Shown: positions 29,526 through 39,812 of the stretch, in pieces | Position numbering within the stretch: the first letter of the stretch is position 1 | Layout: every line of letters begins with the position of its first letter | Source of the DNA: Dendrophyllia cribrosa | Taxonomy: Eukaryota; Cnidaria; Anthozoa; Scleractinia; Dendrophylliidae | Assembly: GCA_024195265.1 (NCBI GenBank) | Contig: JAJLRJ010000011.1 | Coordinates: 1,748,866 to 1,812,865 of the forward strand | Length of the DNA stretch: 64,000 nucleotides | Direction: 5' to 3' | Made by a program: the position numbers and the translations under genes | The notes under the pieces: generated by a model | The model's database searches: none | What the model saw: only the letters and a program-made list of their open reading frames with translations | Told to the model about the DNA's origin: nothing

Positions 29526-31089
29526 GTTTGATTTAGATAAAAAAAAAAACTTCTTCAAAGGAGGACAGCAAAAAGGTCATTTTCAACGTATCAGGAAACA
29601 AATGACACTAAATGAAAATACAGCTCAGTAGCTTTCATTTGAATGGTCACACTTTAGGATTTCATCCACAGACTCAAAAGTTAGAACCACCTTGTACAGC
29701 ATAATAAACAGTACCACAGGAAAGTACTGCTCAGTAGCTTTCATTTGAATGGTCACACTCTACACACTGACTGTAGGATTTTATCCACAGACACAATAGT
29801 TAGAACCGTACTATCTGTGCAAGTGGTTCCCTGGTGCCAGAGTCTTTTCTCGCGCTCTCATCTCTCTCATGATATTACACGCCTCTCGTGTTTATTATAT
29901 TTTCACTCACGGTTTTGCAACTCGTTGCCGGCCGGAGGCCGGCCTGGCATCTCACAAAAGCGTGCCACGAGAGAACCTCTGCGGGTACTTAGGGTATGCA
30001 AGTGGAGGCTTGATTCTGGAAATGATAGCGTTAAGATTTTCAATCCCACGTTAGCTGACTAACAAATTGACCTTTGTTTTTTCAGAGTTGTTATCAATCG
30101 ACAAGCCAACAAACTTTGGTTTCTTGTGAAAGTTGTGCCCGAAAAACCGCTGGGTGATGTTAAGGTATGTGTAATTTGACTTTAATTATTACTTTCTTGT
30201 ATTTCTTTGGAACATGCAGCACAGAAACTGTATTTTTTTGTCATTCACCATTCGTTAAATCTGGTCATTAAACACGACGATGGCTGGTTTGGACATCAAA
30301 CTTTTCAAGAATGAATTTTTGCCAAAGATTCGTTCATGCTCAGCGGAGCTTCCGTAACTGTCAACCAGAAACAAGTCTAGTTTACAGACATGTTTGGCAA
30401 TGGATTTCTTGGCCTCAGTTAAAAGCCCACCTTCACCCAAAATGCTGTGCACGCCGTGATCACTTTCTGTACTGAATACTGTACTGTACTGAATACTCCT
30501 AGTTGTGTAGAAATTGATACCCACTTCGATCAAGTTTTGGTACCATGTGTCCAGACCTGCTTCAAGTTGCTCGTTCTCTACTATGATGGGGGGTTGTTTT
30601 GATGCTCTGAACTGAATGCTTGGATTAAAGCGTGCAGTCACGTTTTTACGTTTTCCATACATTTGTCAATAACACCAAGTCGAAGTCCACGCGAAAAACT
30701 TACAGACAAATGTATGGAAAACAAAACATGCTCCATCACTCAAATTTGATGAGTAATAATCTTCCAAGTTTCGTAAGTTTTTAATTCATACATATTGGAG
30801 AATTCAAATTTTACCGAAATTATTTGACTCTGGATTCTCCATACAAACTATGTATTTGAAAGCATGTTTGCCCTGATAACTCATTATCCCCCAACGAGCG
30901 AAGTCCTCTTTGTGAGAAAGTCTGATTGTTGTCCTGTGTTTATCATTCCAGTTCTCCATAATTATGCAGTATGACTACAAGCACACAGCCACAGCTTTGG
31001 TGCGGGGCAGTCAGGAGTCTGAGGAGCAGATTGTGACGCTGAAACATAAAATGCATATCAACCTTGGACCCGTGCAAACAGAAGCTTAA
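29419..31089 (+). CDS. 3' end of an unrecognised host gene (three phased exons)
   Basis: Three segments join in frame through canonical splice sites: 29419-29525 (acceptor TTTTGCTAG; donor CCAAG/GTTTGA, phase 2), 30086-30164 (acceptor TTTTTTCAG; donor GTTAAG/GTATGT, phase 0) and 30952-31089 (acceptor ATTCCAG; TAA at 31087-31089). The spliced C-terminal part, about 106 aa, has an acidic stretch (DEAAEFDEMDSNTPAEMF) followed by alternating hydrophobic strands (LWFLVKVVP, FSIIMQYDY). Phase agreement at both introns and non-repetitive content argue for a real gene. I do not recognise the family. The first exon boundary and everything upstream are unknown. Confidence 0.5.
29630..29800 (+). repeat. 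Two-copy tandem repeat in intron
   Basis: Two copies of about 95 bp beginning CTCAGTAGCTTTCATTTGAA (at 29625 and 29729), followed by TGGTCACACT and ATCCACAGAC, with a small indel between copies. Confidence 0.85.
30086..30164 (+). CDS. Unknown gene, exon B
   Basis: 79 nt. The first base completes the codon split by the previous intron, and the exon then reads VVINRQANKLWFLVKVVPEK. Strong polypyrimidine acceptor and GTATGT donor. Confidence 0.5.
30255..30662 (-). CDS. Unrecognised 135-aa ORF inside an intron
   Basis: An uninterrupted minus-strand ORF within the intron between exons B and C of the plus-strand gene. Its start sits in the left arm of an 18-bp perfect inverted repeat (30650-30667 and 30705-30722). 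The protein (MYGKRKNVTARFNPSIQF onward) is of normal composition and includes KLDLFLVDSYGSSAEHERIF. It could be a fragment of a transposon-encoded or retrocopied protein. No function is assigned. Confidence 0.3.
   Translation of the reverse strand: MYGKRKNVTARFNPSIQFRASKQPPIIVENEQLEAGLDTWYQNLIEVGINFYTTRSIQYSTVFSTESDHGVHSILGEGGLLTEAKKSIAKHVCKLDLFLVDSYGSSAEHERIFGKNSFLKSLMSKPAIVVFNDQI
30650..30722. repeat. Perfect 18-bp inverted repeat
   Basis: GTTTTCCATACATTTGTC at 30650-30667 and its exact reverse complement at 30705-30722, with a 37-nt loop. Confidence 0.9.
30952..31089 (+). CDS. Unknown gene, last exon
   Basis: 138 nt in phase 0, encoding FSIIMQYDYKHTATALVRG onward and ending HINLGPVQTEA then TAA. 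Good acceptor (TTTATCATTCCAG). Confidence 0.55.
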   Translation, partial: FSIIMQYDYKHTATALVRGSQESEEQIVTLKHKMHINLGPVQTEA

Positions 31090-31137
31090 TTATTTATTAT
31101 ATTAAAATGGGGAGTAGGCGCTTAGAGCGGTTTTTAC

Positions 31138-31468
31138 TTGAGTGTAGTAAAACAAAAACCAAAGGTATTAATGTGGCCAATCACAGCAGACATAAACAAC
31201 CCCATGAACCAATCAAAATTCGAAGTTAATATATGTAGCCAGCGCCAAGCGCGGGTTAACGCGTGCGAGCGTGTGATTGCTTGAGAAATTGAGAAAGTGG
31301 CGCGAGATTTTTTTAGCCAATCACAAAGCGTAGAAATGCAAAACTTGCTCGCACGCGCTTGGCGCCGGCTACACTTATTTGCTTCGAGTTCTGATTGGTT
31401 CATTGGATTTCGGCGTTTGCTGTGATTGGCCAGAGTGATGAGTTTGGTTTTGGTTTTACGACACTCAA
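31138..31468. mobile_element. MITE, TTGAGTGT family, copy 1
   Basis: Inverted ends TTGAGTGTAGTAAAAC and GTTTTACGACACTCAA with subterminal AAAACCAAAG. The interior contains many ATTGG/CCAAT motifs. A full or partial relative occurs at 61340-61620, with fragments at about 31640-31785 and 48705-48930. ORFs across it are by-products of the repeat. Confidence 0.75.
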
Positions 31469-31892
31469 ATGAATTAATATTGCAAAGTGAAAATTGGAAG
31501 AAATGCTGCCTCCAAGATCGTAATTAATGTTGACATCTTTCTATAGCGTCCATGTGGAGAAGCTTCCTGTCTTGTTTATTTTTTTTTTATTTTAATTAGT
31601 GTCTTCAGGGCAATCGCAACTCGAACCAAATACATGAACAAGTGTGGGAAGGCGCGTAAGTCACGATTGTTTTTTTTCTCACTGATTGGTCGAGAAAGTG
31701 GCGCGAGTTTTTCAACTAATCAAAAAGCGTAGTGATCGGCTGATACAAAACCTGAGCAAGCACGAATTACTCTCGAACCGCTCTGTTTTTAGAAACCAAA
31801 CGTTTTACCAAATGTATGACCAATAGTAACGGAATATTTAAATGAGTATGTATAGTTAAGTGAGGCATTTAGCCATTGACTAGTTTAGAGTA

Positions 31893-32407
31893 CAGTAAAC
31901 ACCCACATATAAGAACCTAAATTTAAGAACCTGTTAGGCTAAAATTTTCACTTCAAACCCCCTTTTCATAAGAACCTATTAAGCCTAAAATTTTTAATAG
32001 GTTCTTATTTCACAAAAATGAGGGCACAGATGAAACTGCAGAAAAAAAATTTTAGTCCAGGTTTAAGTCAATAAGATTCAAAGAATGAACTAAAATGAAA
32101 ACCATATCATGTCTGCGCCAATACTGGATTACACAATGCAATTGTATTAAGAATACAGTTCCATGTGGCTCTCTCATTTTCGAAGTCACAGTTTTTGAAG
32201 CACATTGAAACACCCTTGCATCTATATCATGCATCAATGGCACATATGCCCTGTAGTAGTTATCTGTGCTGATCGCTAGTGCCCCTATCAAATTAAGAAC
32301 CTATTTAAGAACCTGAGTAGCCTAAAATCCCACTAAATACCATTTCTATAAGAACCTATTTAGGCTAAGTTGGAAAAATCTAGGTTCTTATACGTGGGTT
32401 TTAACTG
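31893..32407. mobile_element. pogo-type MITE with TA target duplication
   Basis: 515 bp. The ends are CAGTAAACACCCACATATAA and its inverse (TATACGTGGGTTTTAACTG), flanked by TA at 31891-31892 and 32408-32409. Near each end are several TAAGAACCTA(TTTA)GGCTAAA units in both orientations. No transposase. Confidence 0.85.
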
Positions 32408-32409
32408 TA

Positions 32410-33460
32410 ACCAAAAACAAAGAAATCATAGTAACAAGAGGATATATTTCCACAACTGTTTCCTTGTTTTTAACTGTTTATTTGGATTTGTGACCAGAAA
32501 GCTCTCAAGACAAAACGCGCCGGGTAGAAACCTCCTAAGCCCTACTGCCCCCTACCTGTACGACTACTGATAAACTGCTGATACACAAACGTGTTTTCGG
32601 TTTAAATTGCGGGGTGATATCTTTTAATAAAAATATTAAATAGAAACTAGGTTATCTTAAAGATAGTGATTGCTGCGCACGTACGTGATTAGGCTTGGAT
32701 AAATTCTGCTCATAAAATGGCTTATCCTGCCTGCCGGAAATGCAAATCTGATTTTGTTTATACGCACAATTGCTCGATCTAATGTGGCCGAGTTTTCGGC
32801 TTTGGTTTCTTTTAGGGGTGTCAAATTGCGTCAGTAAAGTACAATTTAAAGTTCAAAAATGAAAAAATTCAAATTTGAAAAGTTAAAAAAGAATGAAATG
32901 TCAGTCAAAAATTGCGTAAACACAAAATGTCACATTCCGGACATATGTAGTTGCTCTTTATCAGGTTTTTTCTTTCAACCATGCAATTGCTGACTCGAGA
33001 GAAATTACTACGTTTAGAAACTCGAAAATATTCATCGTTTTCTCTCAAAATAACAATTTTACTCTCCATGTGATCGCGACATTAATTCGCTATTTTAGCG
33101 CGCGTTAATATAATACAGTTGTTTTTCGCTTTATAGCGCGGCAACCCTAAAAGTAACCAAAGCCGAGTTTTCTAAATATTTCTCAAAAGCTCCTGATAAC
33201 ACAAAGAAACAGTCAATAAAATATTTCTTACAAAGTAAATGCACATTCAAAAATGTTATTTCCTTTACCGTAGCTTTACAAGACATGCTCTCACTTTGTG
33301 ATAAATCTGGATAATGGATCCTGTCATCCTCAAAGGACGATTTAATCGCTTTCAGCTCTCTTGCCACCACTTTACCCTTTTAGCCCTCTTACCTACTAAT
33401 ATACAAAGTGTAAAGTACTCACCTTCAGAAGCGATCGAGGTCCGACAATATAAAATACTA
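32410..33460. other. No gene seen
   Basis: AT-rich DNA between MITEs. The open frame at 33131-33370 (minus) has no recognisable domain. Confidence 0.5.
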
Positions 33461-33598
33461 GCGGACTTTAGATCGGACTACGAGTACGAGATTGAGTACG
33501 AGTACGACTTTTAAAACTTAGTTCGCGTGCTCTAAATAACCATTTACCACACAAATTTTATACCTAGAGTCGTACTCGTACTCAAATCTAAAGCTCCC
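33461..33598. mobile_element. Short Harbinger-like MITE
   Basis: 138 bp with inverted ends built on GACTTTAGATC and GAGTACGAGTACGACT (left) and the inverse at right. Possible 3-bp flanks CTA. Its terminal vocabulary resembles the TIR of the large PIF/Harbinger element 220 bp downstream. Confidence 0.6.
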
Positions 33599-34002
33599 TA
33601 CTGTTTGCATGTGTTTAACGGAAAGCGAATGACGCAAATAAGGTCACGCATCAGCATGACGCACGCAAAGAGTTGTGGTACAGCGTTTCCTAGGAAACGA
33701 TTACATCTTCAGCTTGGCTCGCAAAGGATTGTGGTAAAAAAAGAGCGATTCCAGATTTTTCTGCCTTTCTGGATTATGAACTGCTGCTCCGCTCACTTCG
33801 TTCGCTGCGCAGCAATAGGGACCTTCAGAACCGAGAACGAGAACGACTACGACTACGAGTTTGAACCGCGAGAGGCCTGGGCCGAAGCTAACGTAGCCGT
33901 CGTCACGCGAGCAACTAATTAGCTTCAGGTACGACTACGACATTTGTCGGGGTTTTTTTCGAGGAGAGCATTGTTCAGGCCTGTTTTGGTCTTTTTGCCG
34001 TC

Positions 34003-34666
34003 ATGTTTAGCAAAAGATCGACGCAAGTGGCTTTAACCGTAATGTACATGAACGATGTGATTGATGATGTTGACTTTTTGATGCTTTACGAAGCAGTCAA
34101 CAGAAAAAACCCATCGTTTCCTTACTGGAAGTACGATCGTTTCAACATCAATCGGATGACCGATGAAGAATGCAAAGCTGAATTTCGCTTTGGTCTTGAA
34201 GAGTTACCCTTGTTGCATGAGGCTCTACGGATACCAGACTCGTTTGTCTGTAAAAATGGAACTGTTGCTGGTGGAATGGAGGGTCTGTGCGTTCTGCTGA
34301 AGAGGTTTTCTTATCCATGTAGATTAAGCGATTTGATCCCCAGGTTTGGGAGATCTGTCTCCGAACTCAGTGAAATCGTCTCAGAAGTGTCTAATCACAT
34401 CTACAACACACATGGGTACCTCCTACAAACCCTAGACCAACCTTGGTTGTCACCCGATCGGCTCCAGAGCTACGCGGATGCCGTTTACAACAAGGGAGCC
34501 GCACTGAACAACTGCTGGGGGTTTGTTGACGGAACCGTAAGAGCGATTGCCAGACCCGGAGAACATCAAAGGGTCATGTACAACGGACATAAAAGGGTGC
34601 ATGCCATCAAATTCCAGTCTGTTGTTGCCCCCAACGGTCTTATTGCCAACCTTTATGGCCCAGTAG
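34003..34666 (+). CDS. Harbinger transposase exon 1
   Basis: Begins with ATG (MFSKRSTQVALTVMYM) and encodes the N-terminal helical domain and the first catalytic Asp. Ends at a GTGAGA donor. Confidence 0.85.
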
Positions 34667-35245
34667 GTGAGATTAAATTATAAATTATTACTACGAAACC
34701 TTTCAATTAATACACTTTACCTCTTGTCACCTACCGGCTGTTAAAATAGGATATGTATTAAAAAGGAGATTTACATTGACTGGTGCATAAGCTTGGATAT
34801 AAATATAATATATACTAGAATGTGCAAAAAATGCAAAAACTGGAGATCCTGTTCTACAAAGAAAACCACTGCTCTTGTTTTTTTCTTCTTTTTTAATATT
34901 ATATATTCATATAACCACTCCTGCATACAGAGGAACTCTTGTTGTTCCAGGTAGTTAGAGCTTGTGCAGAAATGCAGCACTCAAATATGATGAAAAATAT
35001 TTCCGGAACTCCTTGATCCAAGCACACGCATGCAATTATTGATCATAAAATAATGTAAAATTCTTAATTGGTACAAGGCAAATGCCCCATATTAATTCAG
35101 GTAGGCCTCTGTTAACAAGTGCTCTGACAGGCTAGAGTGGGTCACACTTAACTGTCATTGCACTTACTGGTAAAATGTACACAGCTTACTGTGAAACTAA
35201 TTTTAACAAATATTAATACCAAGTTAATATTTTGTATATGTACAG

Positions 35246-35661
35246 AGGGAAAAAGGCATGATGCTGGCATGCTTAGAATGTCTGGCCTATTAGATGAGTT
35301 GCAACAGTACTCACACTCGCCAACTGGAGAACCCCTGTGTATCTATGGAGATCCTGCTTATCCGCAATGAATATGGCTGCAGAATCCATATCGTGATGGT
35401 CACCTCACAGACGAACAACATCAGTTCAATGCATCCATGAGCAGTGTTCGGGTGGCAGTTGAGTGGGTTTTTGGAGACATTGTTACATATTTTGCCTTGC
35501 TGGATTACAAGAGAGACTTGAAAATTGGTTTAAGTCCAGTTGGTAAATTATACAGTGTCAGTGCATTACTACGAAATGCGTTAACCTGTTTATATAGTAA
35601 TACCACAAGCATGTTTTTTGATCTAACTCCACCAACTATTCAAGAATATTTTCAAGTTTAA
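35246..35661 (+). pseudogene. Harbinger transposase exon 2 with TGA
   Basis: Encodes the second Asp and the Glu of the triad. TGA at 35368-35370 splits it. The C-terminal part is otherwise intact. Confidence 0.8.
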
Positions 35662-36883
35662 ATAATCCTGTAATTACCATAACCCAGTTATAAACTCTGG
35701 TAAAAAATGTCAACTTATACCGAACAATATATTGACCTCCCTGTTTATCCCACATAAAACCCCTTGGGGAGCGGTAATTATGTCGTGGGAGGTAGGGCCA
35801 CCATGTTTGGTAGGAGTGTAATATTTTTTAAGCGCCATTTAGGGAAGGGCAACAATATTTTAAACCGGTGTTAGATGAGGGTTATGATTTTTTTGGACCC
35901 TGTATCGGTTGGGAAGGAAATATCAAATTAATATAACTGTTATAGCGAAAGGAAAAAATATCCAAGCTGAATTAAAACTGTCACTTTGACTAATTAAAAG
36001 GTACTTTGACTAATATGATGAATTAACATTATAATTAAGTCAATATTCAACCAGTATCATGCAATCACCTTTCCATGATTTATTGAACAAAGTAAACAAA
36101 ACCTTTCATTGTAAACAGTACTCAAAATGACCTTTAAGACCCAGATTTCAGCATCATTGGCTGGCTCTGGTGGCATCCCAGCTGAATTCTATGAGGATTT
36201 TATTTTATATAGTCAATAATTTCCTACACTGGCTCCAGAGGCCTGTTGTCACAATAAACAGGAGAGGAAATCAACTACTTAAAAGTGGAAAGCAGCCTTC
36301 TCTCTCAGTGCTTCGCACCTCATTGACGGCACTCTGTGCCAGTGGCAGCCATCCGCAATTTTTCCATGGGTACAACAGAAAAATATTAAACCTCTGGCAC
36401 CCAGGATAACAATTTCCTGAAGTCAACAAAGTGGCTATATATGTGACACTGTGTATGTGTAAAGTAAAGACAATTGCCTGACACTAGCTTGGTTGATTGA
36501 ATATTGACCATGTGCTGTGTTAGTGAAAGTTTTGGTGTCAGTCTGCATTTTAGACCCAGTCTGCATTTTGCAGTCTGCATATTATACTGACCGCTTATAA
36601 AACATAAGTAGCATTCTCTGCACTACAAGATCTGAGAGAAAATGCAGGACATGGAAAGGAAGGTCCAATTGTTCAGTTGTCCCCACATCAATGGGATTAC
36701 ATTTCGTCTATGATCCATTTTTATGGTCTATACATTGTTTCAATGGTGTTCCTGATTTAGTGGGGAGGCCACTATTTCATACTCAAATGTGGGAAGGGCC
36801 AAACTTTTAGAGCCACAATTTTTGGGCCAAGAACTTTGCAAATATAGTGAACCCCCCCCCCCCCCCCCCCCCCCCCACACACA

Positions 36884-36929
<46 letters not shown>

Positions 36930-38219
36930 GGTAAATAAGTTGTCTTAGCCCAGGGCTTATAACCGGGATTATACGGTATTTGCTCGTTGTAAAATATGAA
37001 TTAACTGTAATAATATGAGGTACTTTTAGATGAAAATGATCTATAACAATTCAATGACAAACATTTGTTGAAACAGTGATATGTTAACAAACGGAATATT
37101 ACCAATATTATTTAAAACTCGGTTTTGCGGACCCGGGCATTAAATTGGGACCTCATATTTATTACATATGAACAATTAAGGTATCTTTTTGTCATTTTTG
37201 AGAGCACTTTTTTTGCTGGTTGTGCAGTTCTAGAATATATCCATATACTTGTACCCGCCTCAAGGAAGGTCATATAAAATTCCGAAGGGAAGGGGGTCTC
37301 AAAAGCCGAAATCTTTAAAAGAAAATATGAAGAAAAACTGTAATTTCCAGAGAGGTGGGGTGATTCAAATTAAAAAAAACTTTCCATGAGGGGTGTATGG
37401 ATATGTACTGAAATAACACATAATGCATAAGGTTTACCGAATTAGCAATAACATTATACCAAACAAATGAAAAAAATGCAAGACCAAAATGCCACTAACT
37501 AGTTACAAATCTAAGCAAAAGCAGGTCTATGGTCAAATCTTACCTTTTGTAAGTGCTCATGTCTGTCATAGTCAGACAAAATCGAATTCAAACAGTTATA
37601 CTCACAGATACCCTGATTAAACTCCAGGGGGCATTTATTTAATACCAGGTCATGCGAACCGGGTGTTTATTTGAAGCCGGCATTTATTTGGAGCCCAGTG
37701 CTTAATAAAAAAAAATAGTAGTATGTTAGCACGGGGGCTCATTGATTCCAGTAAAAAAAAAATGATGTAAAATGTTGGGATTAGATTTTATTAAAGCATT
37801 GTTTTTCTAATCCAATTTACAGAGAGGGGTTTACCATAAAATATTATATTTACCAGAATTTAAATGTTGTAAAATTAATACAATTCATGCATGAATTATG
37901 GTGTAAGATATAAAGTGTCAATTGATGTCATTTAAGGTAAAATTTTGCTCAAGAAAAAGCACATTCAGAAAATATGGTATATAATGAATACACAAAATCA
38001 CTTTAAAAAATAAGTAATATGTTAATTATTATACATATTGTGCATAATTGAATTGAATAAATTATTACATTGACTGCAAGAAAACCTGAAATTTAAATTA
38101 TCATAATGCATTTTTAACCATTGCAAAAGCTTATCATATAATGTGTTGTACAATATATTTCTCAAACTGCATATATTGAAATACAGCAGTTGATTATCGC
38201 AGCTTATGTTTATAGTCAC
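35662..38219. other. Non-coding interior of the Harbinger element
   Basis: About 2.5 kb with no supported gene. It holds a 25-nt C run (36852-36876) fused to a (CA)n microsatellite (to about 36926). This length of non-coding DNA between the two genes may include later insertions that I could not delimit. Confidence 0.6.
36852..36926. repeat. (C)25 plus (CA)n microsatellite
   Basis: 25 C followed directly by about 24 CA units with two interruptions. Confidence 0.95.
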
Positions 38220-38951
38220 TTATTTTTTTAATTTGATAAGCTCACTTAGGGCAGCCATCATCTGCATGCTAAATGCTGCCTGCTGCCGTTGGAGTTGCTG
38301 TTGTTGGACCAACAAATTCTGTTGGAATTCCCTCTGTTGCTGCATTTCTGCTGCTCGAGCATCTAGTTCTTTCTTTCTCAGTTCTTCGTTTTTCTCCTGT
38401 TGTCTTTTTTTAAGTTCAATACTTTCTCTCACAGCCTCCACCATAGTAGGATTGTTTCTCGGTGTTCGTTTTCTCCCATCTGCTGTTCCTGCTTCATCAT
38501 CATCTTCCGTTTGACTACTTGCTCTTCTTTTTTTGGTCTCGGAAAGTCGTTCAGTTGCCTGCCTCCTCATTTCTTCCGCTGTAGCCTTCTCCTTCTTCTG
38601 TTTCTTGTCTTCTGTTTCCCTTTGTTCTTCTATTTCAGCCATCCTCTCTTTTATGTTCAACAAGCCCCTCTCCACTTCCCCATACTCCACATCTACACCA
38701 CTGGCTCTCTTTTCTTCGTTTTCCTTTTTGTTAAAGTCCTTGATCAGACGGTCAAATTTCTCTCTGACCGATCTTTGAGTAACTCGTAACCCATTTTCAA
38801 TCAATCGATCAGCAACATCCGTCCACGCTGATCCTCTTTCTTTCGTTCCGATTTTGTGCTGATACGGTTCCACAGATAACACCTCTTGAATTAGTTTTTT
38901 TTCGTGCACAGTTTTCCAGATGAATAATTCTCGTTTCTGCTCGCTTGCCAT
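38220..38951 (-). CDS. Harbinger Myb/SANT-like DNA-binding protein, 243 aa
   Basis: An intact ORF starting MASEQKRELFIWKTVHEKKL. Residues 8-90 have the tryptophan spacing of a Myb/SANT-like (trihelix) domain (W12, W43) with RSVREKFDRLIKDFNKKE. The rest is a long charged and glutamine-rich coiled-coil region (QQQREFQQNLLVQQQQLQRQ). In Harbinger elements this second protein binds the transposon ends and helps bring the transposase into the nucleus (family knowledge). It faces the transposase, as expected for one element. Confidence 0.85.
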   Translation of the reverse strand: MASEQKRELFIWKTVHEKKLIQEVLSVEPYQHKIGTKERGSAWTDVADRLIENGLRVTQRSVREKFDRLIKDFNKKENEEKRASGVDVEYGEVERGLLNIKERMAEIEEQRETEDKKQKKEKATAEEMRRQATERLSETKKRRASSQTEDDDEAGTADGRKRTPRNNPTMVEAVRESIELKKRQQEKNEELRKKELDARAAEMQQQREFQQNLLVQQQQLQRQQAAFSMQMMAALSELIKLKK

Positions 38952-39812
38952 GTCAACTGTTTGGAATTAAAATGATGAAAATTAATTTTGAATTGAAAAA
39001 CATTTATTCAAATTAAGCTTATAGCTAAGAATGTACAAGCTACACACACAGTCAGTCAGGAACCGCTTGCTGTATACTTGCAAAAAGAAAGTGAGATTTT
39101 CCTCGCGCTTTGTGAATGCGGACCTCCGAAATTCGAGGAAACAAACAATTTGCTATGTGTTTCCCTCTCAGAATTTCACGGTTTCTCTTCTTGATTCAAC
39201 CGTCAACAACTAACTTAACATGTTGTGTAAACCTCCCTCATCTTACGGAGCAATTTCGAAAGCAACAAAGTTTGTTTTGTCCTTTTTAGTCTAGCCTACA
39301 TGTATAGTTGAAAAAACGTTTCGGTTCGTACAACTATAAAAATTTAACTCCATTAAAATTATTTCGTAGCTTTTTAAAACTTTTTTACAGTATCATAACT
39401 ACTTCCGACATTTTTACCAGACAAACAAAGCGTTTTCAGCCTTTTTCTAGATGTTGTGATGCATGTGTTTAGAGCAGTAAAGTAAGAGCTTCACTTACAC
39501 AAAAAATTTTAACAATAAAACACTAATAAATACGTAAATTCGCTGGTTTTCAAAACGAAAAGAAACGTTTGTGGCTACCCTTCAGTTTAACTAACGAATA
39601 CATTGATTTAGCACAATCAAATCAAGAATATCTCTTACCTTCTGATCTCGTAGTCGCCGCAACAAGATTTCAAGAAAATCTCGTAGTAAACAACAGGGCG
39701 GCTACGAGATTTTTGCGCGGGAACGAGTTGCGTGACCCTGGGACATGCGCAGTAGGAGCCGATGGCGAAACTCGTAGTCGTAGTCGTTCTCGTTCTCGGT
39801 TCTGAAGGTCCC

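Larger units (their letters stand above)
34003..35661 (+). pseudogene. Harbinger DDE transposase, one intron, one premature stop
   Basis: Exon 1 is 34003-34666 and exon 2 is 35246-35661. The donor CCAGTAG/GTGAGA and acceptor TATGTACAG/AGGG join in frame to give LYGPVEGKRHDAGML. Catalytic positions visible are D in NNCWGFVDGT (exon 1), D in CIYGDPAYP, and the acidic residue in VRVAVEWVFGD (exon 2), matching the DDE_Tnp_4 family. An in-frame TGA at 35368-35370, shortly after the second aspartate, interrupts the protein. It lies at a position that would be CGA if a CpG had not decayed (inference). Apart from that the frame is open to the TAA at 35659-35661. Family role: cut-and-paste transposition together with the Myb-like partner. 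Confidence 0.88.
33818..39812. mobile_element. PIF/Harbinger DNA transposon with transposase and Myb-like gene
   Basis: A 6.0-kb element bounded by perfect 45-bp terminal inverted repeats (33818-33862 and 39768-39812) starting GGGACCTTCAGAACCGAG. It is flanked by TA on both sides. A clear 3-bp duplication is not seen. It encodes a DDE transposase (plus strand, with intron) and a convergent Myb/SANT-like protein (minus strand), the two-gene layout of autonomous Harbinger elements. Further copies of CTCGTAGTC lie just inside the right end. One premature stop in the transposase suggests this copy depends on others. Confidence 0.92.

Noticed and set aside
31134..31403. 89-codon minus-strand ORF
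   Set aside because: Covers the interior of a TTGAGTGT-family MITE.
38400..38789. Phe/Ser-rich plus-strand ORF
   Set aside because: Mirror of the charged coiled-coil region of the Harbinger Myb-like gene.
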